Source of the DNA: Gallionellaceae bacterium
GTDB taxonomy: Bacteria > Pseudomonadota > Gammaproteobacteria > Burkholderiales > Gallionellaceae
Reading direction: 5' to 3'
Assembly: GCA_003151655.1 (NCBI GenBank)
Contig: PLYB01000275.1
Span: forward strand, 34,320-70,085
DNA: 35,766 bases
The translations under genes were made by a program, and so were the position numbers. Each line of letters begins with the position of its first letter. The stretch's first letter is position 1. Below the pieces are notes generated by a model. That model was not told the DNA's origin, ran no database searches, and saw only the letters and a list, made by a program, of their open reading frames with translations. Below, piece by piece: positions 16,131 through 23,384 of this stretch.

Positions 16131-16331
16131 ATGGCAATGAAAATTAATGCGGATTTGTGTACCTCTTGTGGTGATTGCGAACCTGAATGCCCAACGGCAT
16201 CCATCAGCGTTAAAAAAGGTTTGACTGTCATTAATGCAAGTGAATGTACCGAGTGTGACGGCGAGTACGACAAGCCTCAATGCGTAAAGGTTTGCCCGAT
16301 CAAAGGTTGCATCACGCAAATAGCAGCGTAA
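16131..16331 (+). CDS. 2[4Fe-4S] ferredoxin of the nif operon (FdxN-like)
   Basis: This 66-residue protein has two [4Fe-4S] motifs: Cys10/13/16/20 (CTSCGDCEPECP) and Cys39/42/51/55 with the C-x2-C-x8-C-x3-C spacing of the Allochromatium/FdxN-type ferredoxins, plus an extra Cys60. Such ferredoxins donate electrons to NifH or serve in cofactor synthesis. Its place between nifT and nifY mirrors the nifHDK-fdxN-nifY order reported in Azoarcus. It is a likely link between the Rnf complex encoded upstream and nitrogenase, which is inference. The ATG is preceded by AAAAGGAG (about 16117-16124). Confidence 0.92.
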   Translation: MAMKINADLCTSCGDCEPECPTASISVKKGLTVINASECTECDGEYDKPQCVKVCPIKGCITQIAA

Positions 16332-16338
16332 GTAATTT

Positions 16339-16413
16339 GTGAAAGGTGAAACGTGATTCGTCGCGTTGCGCCTCCAGTGAAACGTAGCGCATCCACCGCG
16401 TTTCACCTTTCAC
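16339..16413. repeat. Second GTGAAA-type inverted repeat, before nifY
   Basis: The arms GTGAAAGGTGAAACG (16339-16353) and CGTTTCACCTTTCAC (16399-16413) are perfect 15-base reverse complements, separated by 45 bases. The sequence and build resemble the element 300 bases upstream, and one partly resembles the repeat between rnfA and rnfB. The nifY ribosome site (AAGAGG) follows directly. Confidence 0.85.
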
Positions 16414-16435
16414 GCTTCACAAAAAAGAGGTAACC

Positions 16436-17146
16436 ATGACTTCCGCAACCGTCATCACTAAAATCGCCGCTCTGCGCATTGCGCAAGCCGCGCGCGTTCT
16501 CGCCGACGTTAATGCGGGCGCTTTCGCAGCCAAGCTGGGCGAGCAAATCGGCTTGCCTATTACCGAAGAGAAGCTTGCCAAGGTGACTGTGGCTGACATC
16601 AAGCTCATCCTCTCCGGCGAAGAGACCGTTGATCCTGATGTCGATAGTGCTTCCATCAAGCTGGCGGTGCGCCATCTGTGGGGCGCTTCCGAGGAAGATG
16701 AGAATCTGCCTAAGCCGGCCAAATATGCCGAAGGCGATATGCCCGGCAGCTTGCGCGTTGCTGTTGCGTCTAACACCGAAGAAAATCTGGACGGGCACTT
16801 TGGCTCATGCCCGCGCTTTCTCATTTATCAGGTCGGGCGTAGCGAGATACGCCTGATCGATGTGCGTTCCACCGCCATCAGCGATGATGCCGAAGATAAA
16901 AACGTGGCACGTGCCAATCTCATCAAAGATTGTCAAATCGTTTACGTGCAATCTATCGGTGGCCCTGCCGCAGCCAAAGCAGTGCGCGCCAACATCCATC
17001 CTGTGAAAGCACCGGAGGGTGGCAAAGCGAACATCGCTTTGCAACGTCTGCAAGCCGTACTCGATGCACCTCCGCCCTGGCTTGCCAAAATACTCGGCGT
17101 GGAAGCGAAATCGTTGAGCCGGTTCACGGATACGGAAGAAGAGTAG
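16436..17146 (+). CDS. nifY: NifY/NafY-type FeMo-cofactor carrier protein
   Basis: This 236-residue protein belongs to the NifX/NifY/NafY group that binds FeMo-co or its precursor and stabilises cofactor-free dinitrogenase. It has an N-terminal helical domain (about residues 1-95) like that of NafY/NifY, and a C-terminal NifX-like domain that starts at LRVAVASNTEENLDGHFGSCPRFLIYQV (about 105-132). The conserved His of the DGHFG motif lies here. The gene's position after nifHDKT-fdx favours NifY over NifX. A ribosome site AAGAGG at 16425-16430 precedes it. NafY cannot be fully excluded from sequence alone. Confidence 0.87.
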   Translation: MTSATVITKIAALRIAQAARVLADVNAGAFAAKLGEQIGLPITEEKLAKVTVADIKLILSGEETVDPDVDSASIKLAVRHLWGASEEDENLPKPAKYAEGDMPGSLRVAVASNTEENLDGHFGSCPRFLIYQVGRSEIRLIDVRSTAISDDAEDKNVARANLIKDCQIVYVQSIGGPAAAKAVRANIHPVKAPEGGKANIALQRLQAVLDAPPPWLAKILGVEAKSLSRFTDTEEE

Positions 17147-17154
17147 GGGGCAGG

Positions 17155-17433
17155 ATGATCGCCCCCGAGACACTCGAAAGTATCGCCAACGCAACTGCCC
17201 AACAGAGCGAGTTGAATGAAGCCACTCTGGCCGCGTTGAAAAAGACCTGGCCGGATTTGCGTTTTACTTTATGTAATGACGACGACATGCCTGCGCGCCT
17301 GTCGCCCGCATTGAAGCGTGAAAAATTTAACCTCTATCTGGTCAACGGCAGTGAACACTGCCTCAGTCTGACCGACGATCCGCTACAGGCGATTGGGGTT
17401 GTGTTGGCCGAGGTGGATGACGATGCGTTATAG
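17155..17433 (+). CDS. Nif-associated small protein, DUF6129-type
   Basis: This 92-residue acidic protein ends the nifHDKT-fdx-nifY operon, starting nine bases after the nifY stop. It resembles the DUF6129 family that I recall from nif clusters: a helical N-terminus, a WPDLRFTLCNDDDMPARL core (about residues 36-53), then FNLYLVNGSEHCLSLTDDP and a closing AIGVVLAEVDDD. No function is known. Two decayed copies of this gene occur downstream (18221-18448 and 19055-19281), so it has been duplicated locally. This copy is the only full-length, uninterrupted one. Confidence 0.8.
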   Translation: MIAPETLESIANATAQQSELNEATLAALKKTWPDLRFTLCNDDDMPARLSPALKREKFNLYLVNGSEHCLSLTDDPLQAIGVVLAEVDDDAL

Positions 17434-17511
17434 CGAAAACAGTCTGGAAATCAATTGATCCAAAGCTTGAATATGCTGTAATACTATTGGCGCGCGTAAA
17501 ATACTCACCAC

Positions 17512-17802
17512 CTACGCCCGCCCCGCCAACGTTTCCATCACGAGCTGAGGATTGCGCTCAACCAGTTGGAGTAACGCCATTGCCGGGCCGTGAGGCTGAC
17601 GGTCGCCGCGTTCCCAATGACGCAGGGTATTCACACTGATATGGCAGCGTGATGCAAACTGTTCCTGAGTCATGCCGGTTTTCTGCCGAATGCCCTTCAC
17701 GTCGGGCACGTGGGGGCGATGTATTACGGCCTCTACCGGCTCGCCTGCAGCATGGGCTATGGCTTGCTCCAAGCCCTCTCGAATACGGTCAAATGCTTTC
17801 AT
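17512..17802 (-). CDS. HigA-like helix-turn-helix antitoxin
   Basis: This 96-residue protein has an XRE-type helix-turn-helix: IRQKTGMTQEQFASRCHISVNTLRHWERGDRQPHGPA, about residues 38-74. It follows and overlaps by four bases a RelE-type toxin gene on the same strand. The toxin-first order is the HigBA pattern. It is expected to bind the toxin and repress the module. The pair sits between the intact DUF6129 gene and its truncated copy, on the opposite strand. Confidence 0.9.
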   Translation of the reverse strand: MKAFDRIREGLEQAIAHAAGEPVEAVIHRPHVPDVKGIRQKTGMTQEQFASRCHISVNTLRHWERGDRQPHGPAMALLQLVERNPQLVMETLAGRA

Positions 17803-18143
17803 GGGTTTCTCTCCAGTGCTGTAGTGACGAGAGTGTCAACCAAGGTGGCCAGCATATTACGTTCTCTCGCAGTTAAATTCGCTTGTTCATTTTTCGCAAA
17901 CAGGGTTAGCAAGTACAGCGGCAATCGTTCGTCATGAAAGTAGTAAATCACCCGTACGCCGCCGCTTTTACCTCGCCCACCTTTGCCCCAGCGCAACTTA
18001 CGCACCCCACCAGTACCCCGCATGACATCACCAGCCTTGGGATGCTCTGCCAGATAGTCAATGATCCCTTGACGCTCTTCCGCAGACAGATGCTTTTCTG
18101 CAAAAGAGATATAGGCTGGCAATTCAGCGATGGTGTTCAACAT
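17799..18143 (-). CDS. RelE/HigB-type toxin
   Basis: This protein is a RelE/ParE-superfamily toxin, expected to cut mRNA on ribosomes. Typical features are HLSAEERQGIIDYLAEHPKAGDVMRGTGGVRKLRWG, then GKSGGVRVIYYFHDERLPLYLLTLFAKNEQANLT. The start is taken at 18143 (114 residues) to match the usual family length; 18161 is an alternative, and the open frame reaches 18263 by running antisense through the truncated DUF6129 copy. No clear ribosome site favours one of them. It overlaps the antitoxin gene by four bases. Confidence 0.88.
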   Translation of the reverse strand: MLNTIAELPAYISFAEKHLSAEERQGIIDYLAEHPKAGDVMRGTGGVRKLRWGKGGRGKSGGVRVIYYFHDERLPLYLLTLFAKNEQANLTARERNMLATLVDTLVTTALERNP

Positions 18144-18220
18144 TCGGGCATTGTAATCCATTGGACTAGTTTGGCGCAAAAGATATTTATCGGCTACGAC
18201 TCTCCAACGCCGCTGATTCG

Positions 18221-18448
18221 ATGAGCGTGTTGAACGACATGCCAGCGCGCCTGCCGCCCGCATTGAAGCGCGAAAAATTCAATCTCTATCTGGTCAATGG
18301 CAGTGAGCACTGCCTGAGCCTGACCGACGATTCGCTGCAGGCGATTGGGGTGGTGCTGGCAGAGGTGGATGAAGCCGTAGGCTACCGTAACTCAGTCTTG
18401 ATCTGTCAAAAACTATCAGACTGTTACTTGTTATTGATCACGAATTGA
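18221..18448 (+). pseudogene. Truncated second copy of the DUF6129-type nif gene
   Basis: From 18238 onward the sequence closely repeats the 3' half of the gene at 17155-17433 (MPARL, PALKREKFNLYLVNG, SEHCLSLTDD, AIGVVLAEVDE). The region before it, GAGCGTGTTGAAC, corresponds to a point about 90 bases earlier in the intact copy, so the central part is deleted in frame. An open frame of 75 codons survives, with a changed tail after VDEA. It could still be translated, but there is no clear ribosome site. I regard it as a deletion derivative. Confidence 0.8.
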
Positions 18449-18454
18449 CCATCG

Positions 18455-18699
18455 CTACTCGTCTGCGGCCTGACATGCAGCAGCTATAACATTATCGGCG
18501 ATGAAGTAACCCGATGCGCGCAATTCCAATAAGCTGGGCCGCACACTGGAAATCAGACCACGGCGCCCGCGACCGCAACTTCGTTGAAAACCGTTTGAGG
18601 AATCCAGCATTCGACAAACAAAGCGGGCAACAGACCAAGCTGATCGAGCAATGATAGCGCGATCAGAGGCCCGGAGTTAACCACCGCTCGGTCAAGCAT
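18455..18699 (-). pseudogene. Remnant of a DUF3368-type PIN toxin gene with an internal deletion
   Basis: The frame starts with an ATG overlapping the UPF0175 stop and encodes MLDRAVVNSGPLIALSLLD, QLGLLPALFVECWIPQTVF, then NEVAVAGAVV and a stop. In another frame the next bases encode VRPSLLELRASGYFIADN and a stop at 18455-18457. These are the recognisable N- and C-terminal ends of DUF3368 proteins, normally about 150-160 residues, here joined with roughly half missing and the frame broken. The toxin is therefore dead, although its antitoxin gene is intact. Confidence 0.8.
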
Positions 18700-18946
18700 T
18701 CTGGTCAAATTCCATGATCAGCTCATCGTCATCAAGAGATAGCACTGGCACACCGGCGCGCCCGGCAGCAAGGAGAAATTCAACCCGCCCCATATCGCAA
18801 AGTTTACCGGCCTTGCCGGAACTCAAACGGCCAACCTCGAACAGCTTCAGCGCCAGCATGAACTTAGCCTCGCTCGCCAGCGATTCTGGTGAAACTCCGG
18901 GAGATGCCAGCGCATCTATAGGTAATTCAAGCATAACGGAATTCAT
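18692..18946 (-). CDS. UPF0175 family antitoxin, orphaned
   Basis: This 84-residue protein matches the UPF0175 family: KFMLALKLFEVGRLSSGKAGKLCDMGRVEFLLAAGRAGVPV, about residues 28-68. These proteins are the antitoxin partners of DUF3368 PIN toxins. A GAGG-type ribosome site lies before the start. The stop codon overlaps the start of a DUF3368 remnant, the usual layout of the pair, but the toxin carries a large deletion. The antitoxin therefore has no functional partner in this window. Confidence 0.85.
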   Translation of the reverse strand: MNSVMLELPIDALASPGVSPESLASEAKFMLALKLFEVGRLSSGKAGKLCDMGRVEFLLAAGRAGVPVLSLDDDELIMEFDQNA

Positions 18947-19054
18947 TAGTCAGCCCTCAGGAAAAATCATCGCAACGTGTTCAATTATGGCATAACACGC
19001 CGATAATTAGTTCACATGCCGTTGTTGCAGATCAGATCAATGAACGTCATACCC

Positions 19055-19281
19055 GCCAACGCCATCGCTCAGCAGGGCGTGTTGAACAAAGCTACTCTGG
19101 TTGCGTAGAAAAAGATCTGGCCGGATTTGCGTTTTACTTTATGCAATGACGACGACATGCCCGCGCGCCTGCCAGCCCGCATTGAAGCGCGAAAAATTTA
19201 ATCTGTATCTGGTCAACGGTAGTGAACATTACCTTAGCCTGACCGACGATCCGCAAGAGGCGATTGGAGTGGTGCTGGCAT
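19055..19281 (+). pseudogene. Third, decayed copy of the DUF6129-type nif gene
   Basis: This stretch is similar to the intact gene at 17155-17433 over nearly its full length, from GCCAACGC through the AIGVVLA end. It is broken by an in-frame TAG at 19106-19108 (Leu codon TTG in the intact copy), a one-base insertion near 19170, and a TAG where the intact copy reads GAG near the end. The downstream flank (GTGGATGAGGCATAGGCTAT) resembles that of the second copy, so copies two and three are closer to each other than to the first. Confidence 0.85.
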
Positions 19282-19283
19282 AG

Positions 19284-19499
19284 GTGGATGAGGCATAGGC
19301 TATCAGAATTCTATTTCTGATGTTACCGCCTGATTTTTACGCAATTTAAAATTGAGTTGCGGGATAGCAGACAGTCGCGATGGGCGAGAAATAACCGAAA
19401 GCCGTTATTTTTCTCTGTAATAGGTTGCTCAATAGTTGCTGTTCACCAAGTACAGCTACCGAGACGAAGTGAACGTTTAAAGTTAATTGGGGGGCATAT
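19284..19499. other. Gene-free stretch
   Basis: I see no coding sequence, clear promoter or large repeat here. The composition is richer in A and T than the neighbouring nif genes. Together with the decayed copy before it, it forms a region of about 550 bases without an intact gene. Confidence 0.4.
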
Positions 19500-20099
19500 T
19501 CATTGCTGGCTAGTTTTCGCCGGCCCAAACAGAGCCAGCATTTTGGAAATGTCCTCGTCCAGTTTAACTTTGCTTGCATCATCTGTTTTCATCCACATCT
19601 CTTGAAAGCGCATGGCATCGCCACCGAATAACACTGTCTGGTTGCGGATGCGATCTCCCTTATTCGGTAAAACTTGGGTTTCTGATCCGCCTGCGTAGTG
19701 GGCTAATACCTCGGTATCCAGAACTACAGGAGTAACTCCTTCCGGATAGATGCGAACACCGAAAATACTTGAACCAAACGTACTATCGTTGTCTCCAATA
19801 TTCCAGATTCGCCAAATGTAATGCGTTCCAATGTAACCATGCCACTGCACCAGATTGCCTTCAGCGTAGTCGTGTTTGTCGTCGTCATACCAGACAATTG
19901 CTCTGTTATCTGGCAATAGCACAACCAGCATCATCTGACCGTCATCTCCAAGCACAGAGTAGGACACGGGTGTAGTAGGCGACTTCCATGGAACGATAAT
20001 TTGGCTTTTGATCCCGATGATGATTATGGCAAGCACGATAACCCCCATAATTGCTTTGCCAATCCATGCTGATACTTTGCTGACGATGGTAGATAGCAT
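19500..20099 (-). CDS. Uncharacterised membrane-anchored protein
   Basis: This 199-residue protein is not recognised. It has one N-terminal membrane helix (KAIMGVIVLAIIIIGI, about residues 14-30) and a soluble domain rich in aromatic residues and Gly (YSVLGDDGQMMLVVLLPDN, then QWHGYIGTHYIWRIWNIGD). It probably faces the periplasm. The start at 20099 follows GAGGTG with six-base spacing; an ATG at 20123 is possible. The next two genes lie on the same strand with gaps of 53 and 18 bases, so a small operon is likely. The base composition is lower in GC than the nif genes, as in the neighbours. Confidence 0.7.
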   Translation of the reverse strand: MLSTIVSKVSAWIGKAIMGVIVLAIIIIGIKSQIIVPWKSPTTPVSYSVLGDDGQMMLVVLLPDNRAIVWYDDDKHDYAEGNLVQWHGYIGTHYIWRIWNIGDNDSTFGSSIFGVRIYPEGVTPVVLDTEVLAHYAGGSETQVLPNKGDRIRNQTVLFGGDAMRFQEMWMKTDDASKVKLDEDISKMLALFGPAKTSQQ

Positions 20100-20152
20100 T
20101 GTTGTCACCTCGACGATGTCCAACAGTTATTGGCACCCAACATCATTGCACC

Positions 20153-20620
20153 TTACGCGGATTCATCATTGCGATCGATTTTATCTAGGAAGCGCTGCAT
20201 TGCTGGAGTTATTGGCTTTGAAAAACCAAACTTTCCATAGGCACTCTTGAAACTTGGCCAAATTTCAGGAAGCAAGCCGCGTGACCTAAAGTATGGATGC
20301 AACCAAATCCAGTCTAATTCATATTTACTTGAATTTATAGCAGTGTTTCGTTCACGAAAACAGCATGCACCGACATACCGTCCTTGATCTATGAACAAGT
20401 ATGCCTCATATGGAACGAACCAATCATCTCCGGGACACTCGGCAGCTTCAAACTGAATCGCGCCCCTCCTCCGTTCACGCAAGAAGTAAGTCGCAAAGCG
20501 CTCAACTTGTTTTTTGAGCATTTTAGACGAATTTGGATTGACACATTTTAGCTTTGTACTCGTAGTAAATTTTGCCTTAGGCAGAATAATCGAGTAATAG
20601 AGCGTTTCACGATCAGTCAT
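20153..20620 (-). CDS. GNAT-like acetyltransferase candidate
   Basis: This 155-residue protein resembles the GNAT N-acetyltransferase fold: a strand pair YEAYLFIDQGRYVGACCFRER (about residues 71-91), then YELDWIWLHPYFRSRGLLPEIWPSF, which corresponds to the motif A region (here RSRG-LL for the usual RGxGxA), and a final helix. The substrate cannot be predicted. It sits between two uncharacterised genes on the same strand. I am fairly sure of the fold and unsure of activity. Confidence 0.6.
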   Translation of the reverse strand: MTDRETLYYSIILPKAKFTTSTKLKCVNPNSSKMLKKQVERFATYFLRERRRGAIQFEAAECPGDDWFVPYEAYLFIDQGRYVGACCFRERNTAINSSKYELDWIWLHPYFRSRGLLPEIWPSFKSAYGKFGFSKPITPAMQRFLDKIDRNDESA

Positions 20621-20638
20621 AGGTGACCTACTTTGATA

Positions 20639-21703
20639 TCAAGGTAGGTAAGAAAAATCTCTGCACTGAGATAATCGCCCCCAAGACTCATCTTCTTCCA
20701 TGCATGCTTGCAAACTTGATGATCTTGTATATTCCTCAGACTTTGTCTCAGTTGAAGTAGGTGCCCTATATCGTGCAGAGCATTCATCAACTTTTTTATT
20801 TTTTTGTATATTAGCGAAATCAGCCTCGCCGCGAGAGTATGCCACCAACATCGCCGAAGGTTTGAGATTTGGTCTGCTAAGTAAAAAAGTGTTTATACGG
20901 TCAAGCTCAGCCTCGGATTTTGACAGCAATTCCTTAATCATCACTCTCCCTTTCTCAATGCTTTCTTTATAAGGTGGATAGCGGTCCATCTTTTCGCGCT
21001 CAACTTGAGATGAAATTGCTGCATCAAATTGTGCACTTTGTTTCACATATGCTGCAAGCCCTTCTTTTGCAACAGCACTACAATATGACGCTTTTAACTC
21101 CGCTTCATTAGGCATTTGGAATTGCTGTACTATTGGAGATTGGTGATCGGTTCCCTGAGCGGGGGAAGTAGGCGCGACTGGAGCAACTGTGCCGCTCAGT
21201 TCCTTGAGTTTATCTACCACTTGTGCCCCATCACATTTTTTGCAGGGCAGGGATTCCGAATACACGACCTTGTTATCAAAAATGTTCTGAATACTTAATG
21301 CGAGATAATATATTCCTTCTTGCTTAGTGATATTCGCCGTTGCAATCAACTCAGCCTGAAATGCAATTGCGATATTCTGCATACATTTTGTTTCGTCACA
21401 TTCTTTATGGGCAGTATTGCGATTTTCCTTCATGAATATCTCATGTGCTTTTTGTGAAACTTGTTCGCCAGAATAAACATCATATTTTCGTTGAAGCCCC
21501 TTAACTAGGGCTGTCTCCATTGCTCCAGTCAGGTTTTTATCCTCATATGGGATACGCAGGGGCATGAGAACGAGTCGCTCTTTTGTCGACTCATCTGTCT
21601 GGTGCTTGTTTTTGGATGCGGCTTGAGACTGTAGGGGGATTGCACTCAAGCAGAGGGTGACGATGACAATACCGAACAGATTATGCAGCTTTAATGTGCG
21701 CAT
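20639..21703 (-). CDS. Exported protein with a CsgG/TolB-N-like domain, uncharacterised
   Basis: This 354-residue product starts with a signal peptide (MRTLKLHNLFGIVIVTLCLS, cleavage after SQA near residue 28). Next is a domain (about 40-165) with ERLVLMPLRIPYEDKNLTGAMETALVKGL, then KECDETKCMQNIAIAFQAELIATANI, a pattern seen in envelope proteins that sense or recruit other proteins. A Cys pair (PCKKC) follows near 155. The C-terminal half is charged and mostly helical. The start at 21703 is chosen for the signal peptide; the frame continues to 21775. No function is known. Confidence 0.6.
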   Translation of the reverse strand: MRTLKLHNLFGIVIVTLCLSAIPLQSQAASKNKHQTDESTKERLVLMPLRIPYEDKNLTGAMETALVKGLQRKYDVYSGEQVSQKAHEIFMKENRNTAHKECDETKCMQNIAIAFQAELIATANITKQEGIYYLALSIQNIFDNKVVYSESLPCKKCDGAQVVDKLKELSGTVAPVAPTSPAQGTDHQSPIVQQFQMPNEAELKASYCSAVAKEGLAAYVKQSAQFDAAISSQVEREKMDRYPPYKESIEKGRVMIKELLSKSEAELDRINTFLLSRPNLKPSAMLVAYSRGEADFANIQKNKKVDECSARYRAPTSTETKSEEYTRSSSLQACMEEDESWGRLSQCRDFSYLP

Positions 21704-22006
21704 GTGTTTTGGCTTTTGTTGGTTGTGATTCCCCATCCTCGACAGGGCTGGGGTTATTCTAACCGAAACCGCCAAGATTGGAAGGCGGGCGGTTGTTCTG
21801 CTTCGTGCACAATCCCGAACTTCACGGTATCAAATAGCACGCCATAAAGCAGCCTTTCCCCATCGGCAGTTCATGGACGACAGCAGAAGTTTAAGCTTAA
21901 TTATGCAACGCCGTAAAGCAGTCACTCGCGACTATTTTCATGTCGCGTTAGAAAGAAACTGCCAGCCAGACGACATCGGAGCGACAAGGCATAAATGCAG
22001 CACCGG
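21704..22006. other. Intergenic stretch without a recognisable gene
   Basis: This stretch of 303 bases separates two minus-strand genes. A short stem near 21768-21792 (CCGCC and GGCGG) could terminate transcription from upstream. I see no coding potential or convincing promoter; a promoter for the gene that begins at 21703 is expected here. Confidence 0.4.
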
Positions 22007-22207
22007 TTACTTTTCTTTCTTTTTCCACTCGTCCGTCAGCATCCCGGCGAATCCCCAGTCTTCTTCATTGATTTCCTGAATAACGATGTGCGTGTGTTCC
22101 GGTTTTTTGCCGAGAACGCGTACCAGTGTATCTGTGACCTCTTTGACTAACTGGGACTTTTGTTCTCGTGTCGCGCCCTTGGTGATTTGAATATTTACGT
22201 ATGGCAT
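22007..22207 (-). CDS. 4-oxalocrotonate tautomerase family protein
   Basis: This 66-residue protein is a 4-oxalocrotonate-tautomerase-like enzyme. After removal of Met, Pro becomes the N-terminal catalytic residue (MPYVNIQITKGATREQKSQLVKEVTDTL). The conserved region HTHIVIQEINEEDWGFAG follows, with the usual Glu/Asn pattern. These enzymes form hexamers and catalyse keto-enol conversions of small acids; the substrate cannot be deduced. It begins four bases before the lipoprotein gene ends on the same strand. A fragment of a second copy lies upstream of that gene (23292-23357). Confidence 0.85.
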   Translation of the reverse strand: MPYVNIQITKGATREQKSQLVKEVTDTLVRVLGKKPEHTHIVIQEINEEDWGFAGMLTDEWKKKEK

Positions 22208-22211
22208 TTTG

Positions 22212-23282
22212 CTAATTTCCTTGTGGATGAGACATCTTTAACCAGTTGGCATTGAAGTATTCAGGAATGGCACCCGGTGTCATTTCCGCGCGACTGCCAA
22301 TCGGGCAAGCTGCGCTGTCGATCTGGTGCAGCCATTCTCTAAAGCGCAGCATGCTCACCGGATTCATCACGCATGATTTTTGGCCGAAGGGATGGCCGAA
22401 TTGAAACAGCATGTGCCCGATCTCGTGCGCCAGATAAGCTCCCGACAATTCGGCGGCTTCCTCATCCGAATATGTTTCACCACCGCGTAACAGCTTGGTG
22501 TGCTTTGAACTGTCTTGAAACGGAAATGTGCTCCAGACGATATAGGTACCGAATTTGCTGTTGCGGCTGTAGGTGGTTAAGCCAACCGTGACACCGCCGC
22601 GAATTGCGGTATGGATATCAACGCCGACGTATTCTGCGCTGGCAAAAAGTTGATTTGTAATCACTAACTCATAAGGAAGATTGCCATAACCCAAAATGTC
22701 CCAATAAGTAATTTCGTTGTAGGGCGTGGCATCAAGCACCGGTGCACCGTCAGCCGCTTTAACAGTGCGCCATCCTTCCAGTCTTTCCAGCATCACATCC
22801 GACAGTAATTCAGAAAATGACCCCAAGTCTGTTGCATGTGCACCCGGTAGATAGGGTTTTACATAGGCAAGCCCGTCTTGCCATTTGGTTCCTCGTTCGG
22901 TGAGCGTGGTGTTGATTCCCTTGGTGAGTTTTTTCTTGTCGCCCGTACCGGATTTAAAGTCGTAGATGGAAGATTTTCGCAGCTCACCAAGTTGCGGCGG
23001 TATGAGCGCAAATATTTGCGCTATCCCCGTTTCCGCAACTTCGGTGAATTCGACATTGACACCGAAATTTTTCTTAACGGTTGCCTGGGCAGAAGCCAGC
23101 ATGATACGAATTTGCTCGGGAGACATCCGCGCCAGACGCTCGTTGTTTGCGTTGACGACGCGAATTTGAACTGTAGCGCCGGGCTTGGCGGAAGTGAAAG
23201 GTGCTTTCTGCCATTTGCCGCCAAATTCCTGACAGCCGCATAGCAGCATGACAATTACTAAACAAAGGTACTTAACTCGCAA
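22212..23282 (-). CDS. Lipoprotein with a metzincin-like zinc-protease motif
   Basis: This 356-residue protein carries a lipoprotein signal (VMLLCGC, lipidated Cys17). Its C-terminal half has HEIGHMLFQFGH, an HExxH zinc motif with a third His six residues after the second, followed by CVMNPVSM, which resembles a metzincin Met-turn. An active zinc protease is likely but unproven; the His spacing differs by one from the standard HExxHxxGxxH. The start codon is a TTG at 23282, preceded by GGGGAG with good spacing. That ribosome site lies in sequence derived from a tautomerase gene fragment. Its target is unknown. Confidence 0.75.
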   Translation of the reverse strand: MRVKYLCLVIVMLLCGCQEFGGKWQKAPFTSAKPGATVQIRVVNANNERLARMSPEQIRIMLASAQATVKKNFGVNVEFTEVAETGIAQIFALIPPQLGELRKSSIYDFKSGTGDKKKLTKGINTTLTERGTKWQDGLAYVKPYLPGAHATDLGSFSELLSDVMLERLEGWRTVKAADGAPVLDATPYNEITYWDILGYGNLPYELVITNQLFASAEYVGVDIHTAIRGGVTVGLTTYSRNSKFGTYIVWSTFPFQDSSKHTKLLRGGETYSDEEAAELSGAYLAHEIGHMLFQFGHPFGQKSCVMNPVSMLRFREWLHQIDSAACPIGSRAEMTPGAIPEYFNANWLKMSHPQGN

Positions 23283-23291
23283 TATGTTCTC

Positions 23292-23357
23292 CCCGAGAAT
23301 GCGTACCAGTGTATCAGTAACCTCTTTGACTAACTGCGACTCCTGCTCTCGTGTTGC
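23292..23357 (-). pseudogene. Tautomerase gene fragment upstream of the lipoprotein gene
   Basis: The minus strand encodes ATREQESQLVKEVTDTLVRI and LG, nearly identical to residues 12-33 of the intact tautomerase at 22007-22207 (GATREQKSQLVKEVTDTLVRVLG). Upstream an in-frame TGA blocks a start, and downstream the frame runs into the lipoprotein gene. The fragment shows that the tautomerase gene, or the tautomerase-lipoprotein pair, was once duplicated. Confidence 0.85.
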
Positions 23358-23384
23358 ACTTCACCTTAAAATTTGCCCATGATT

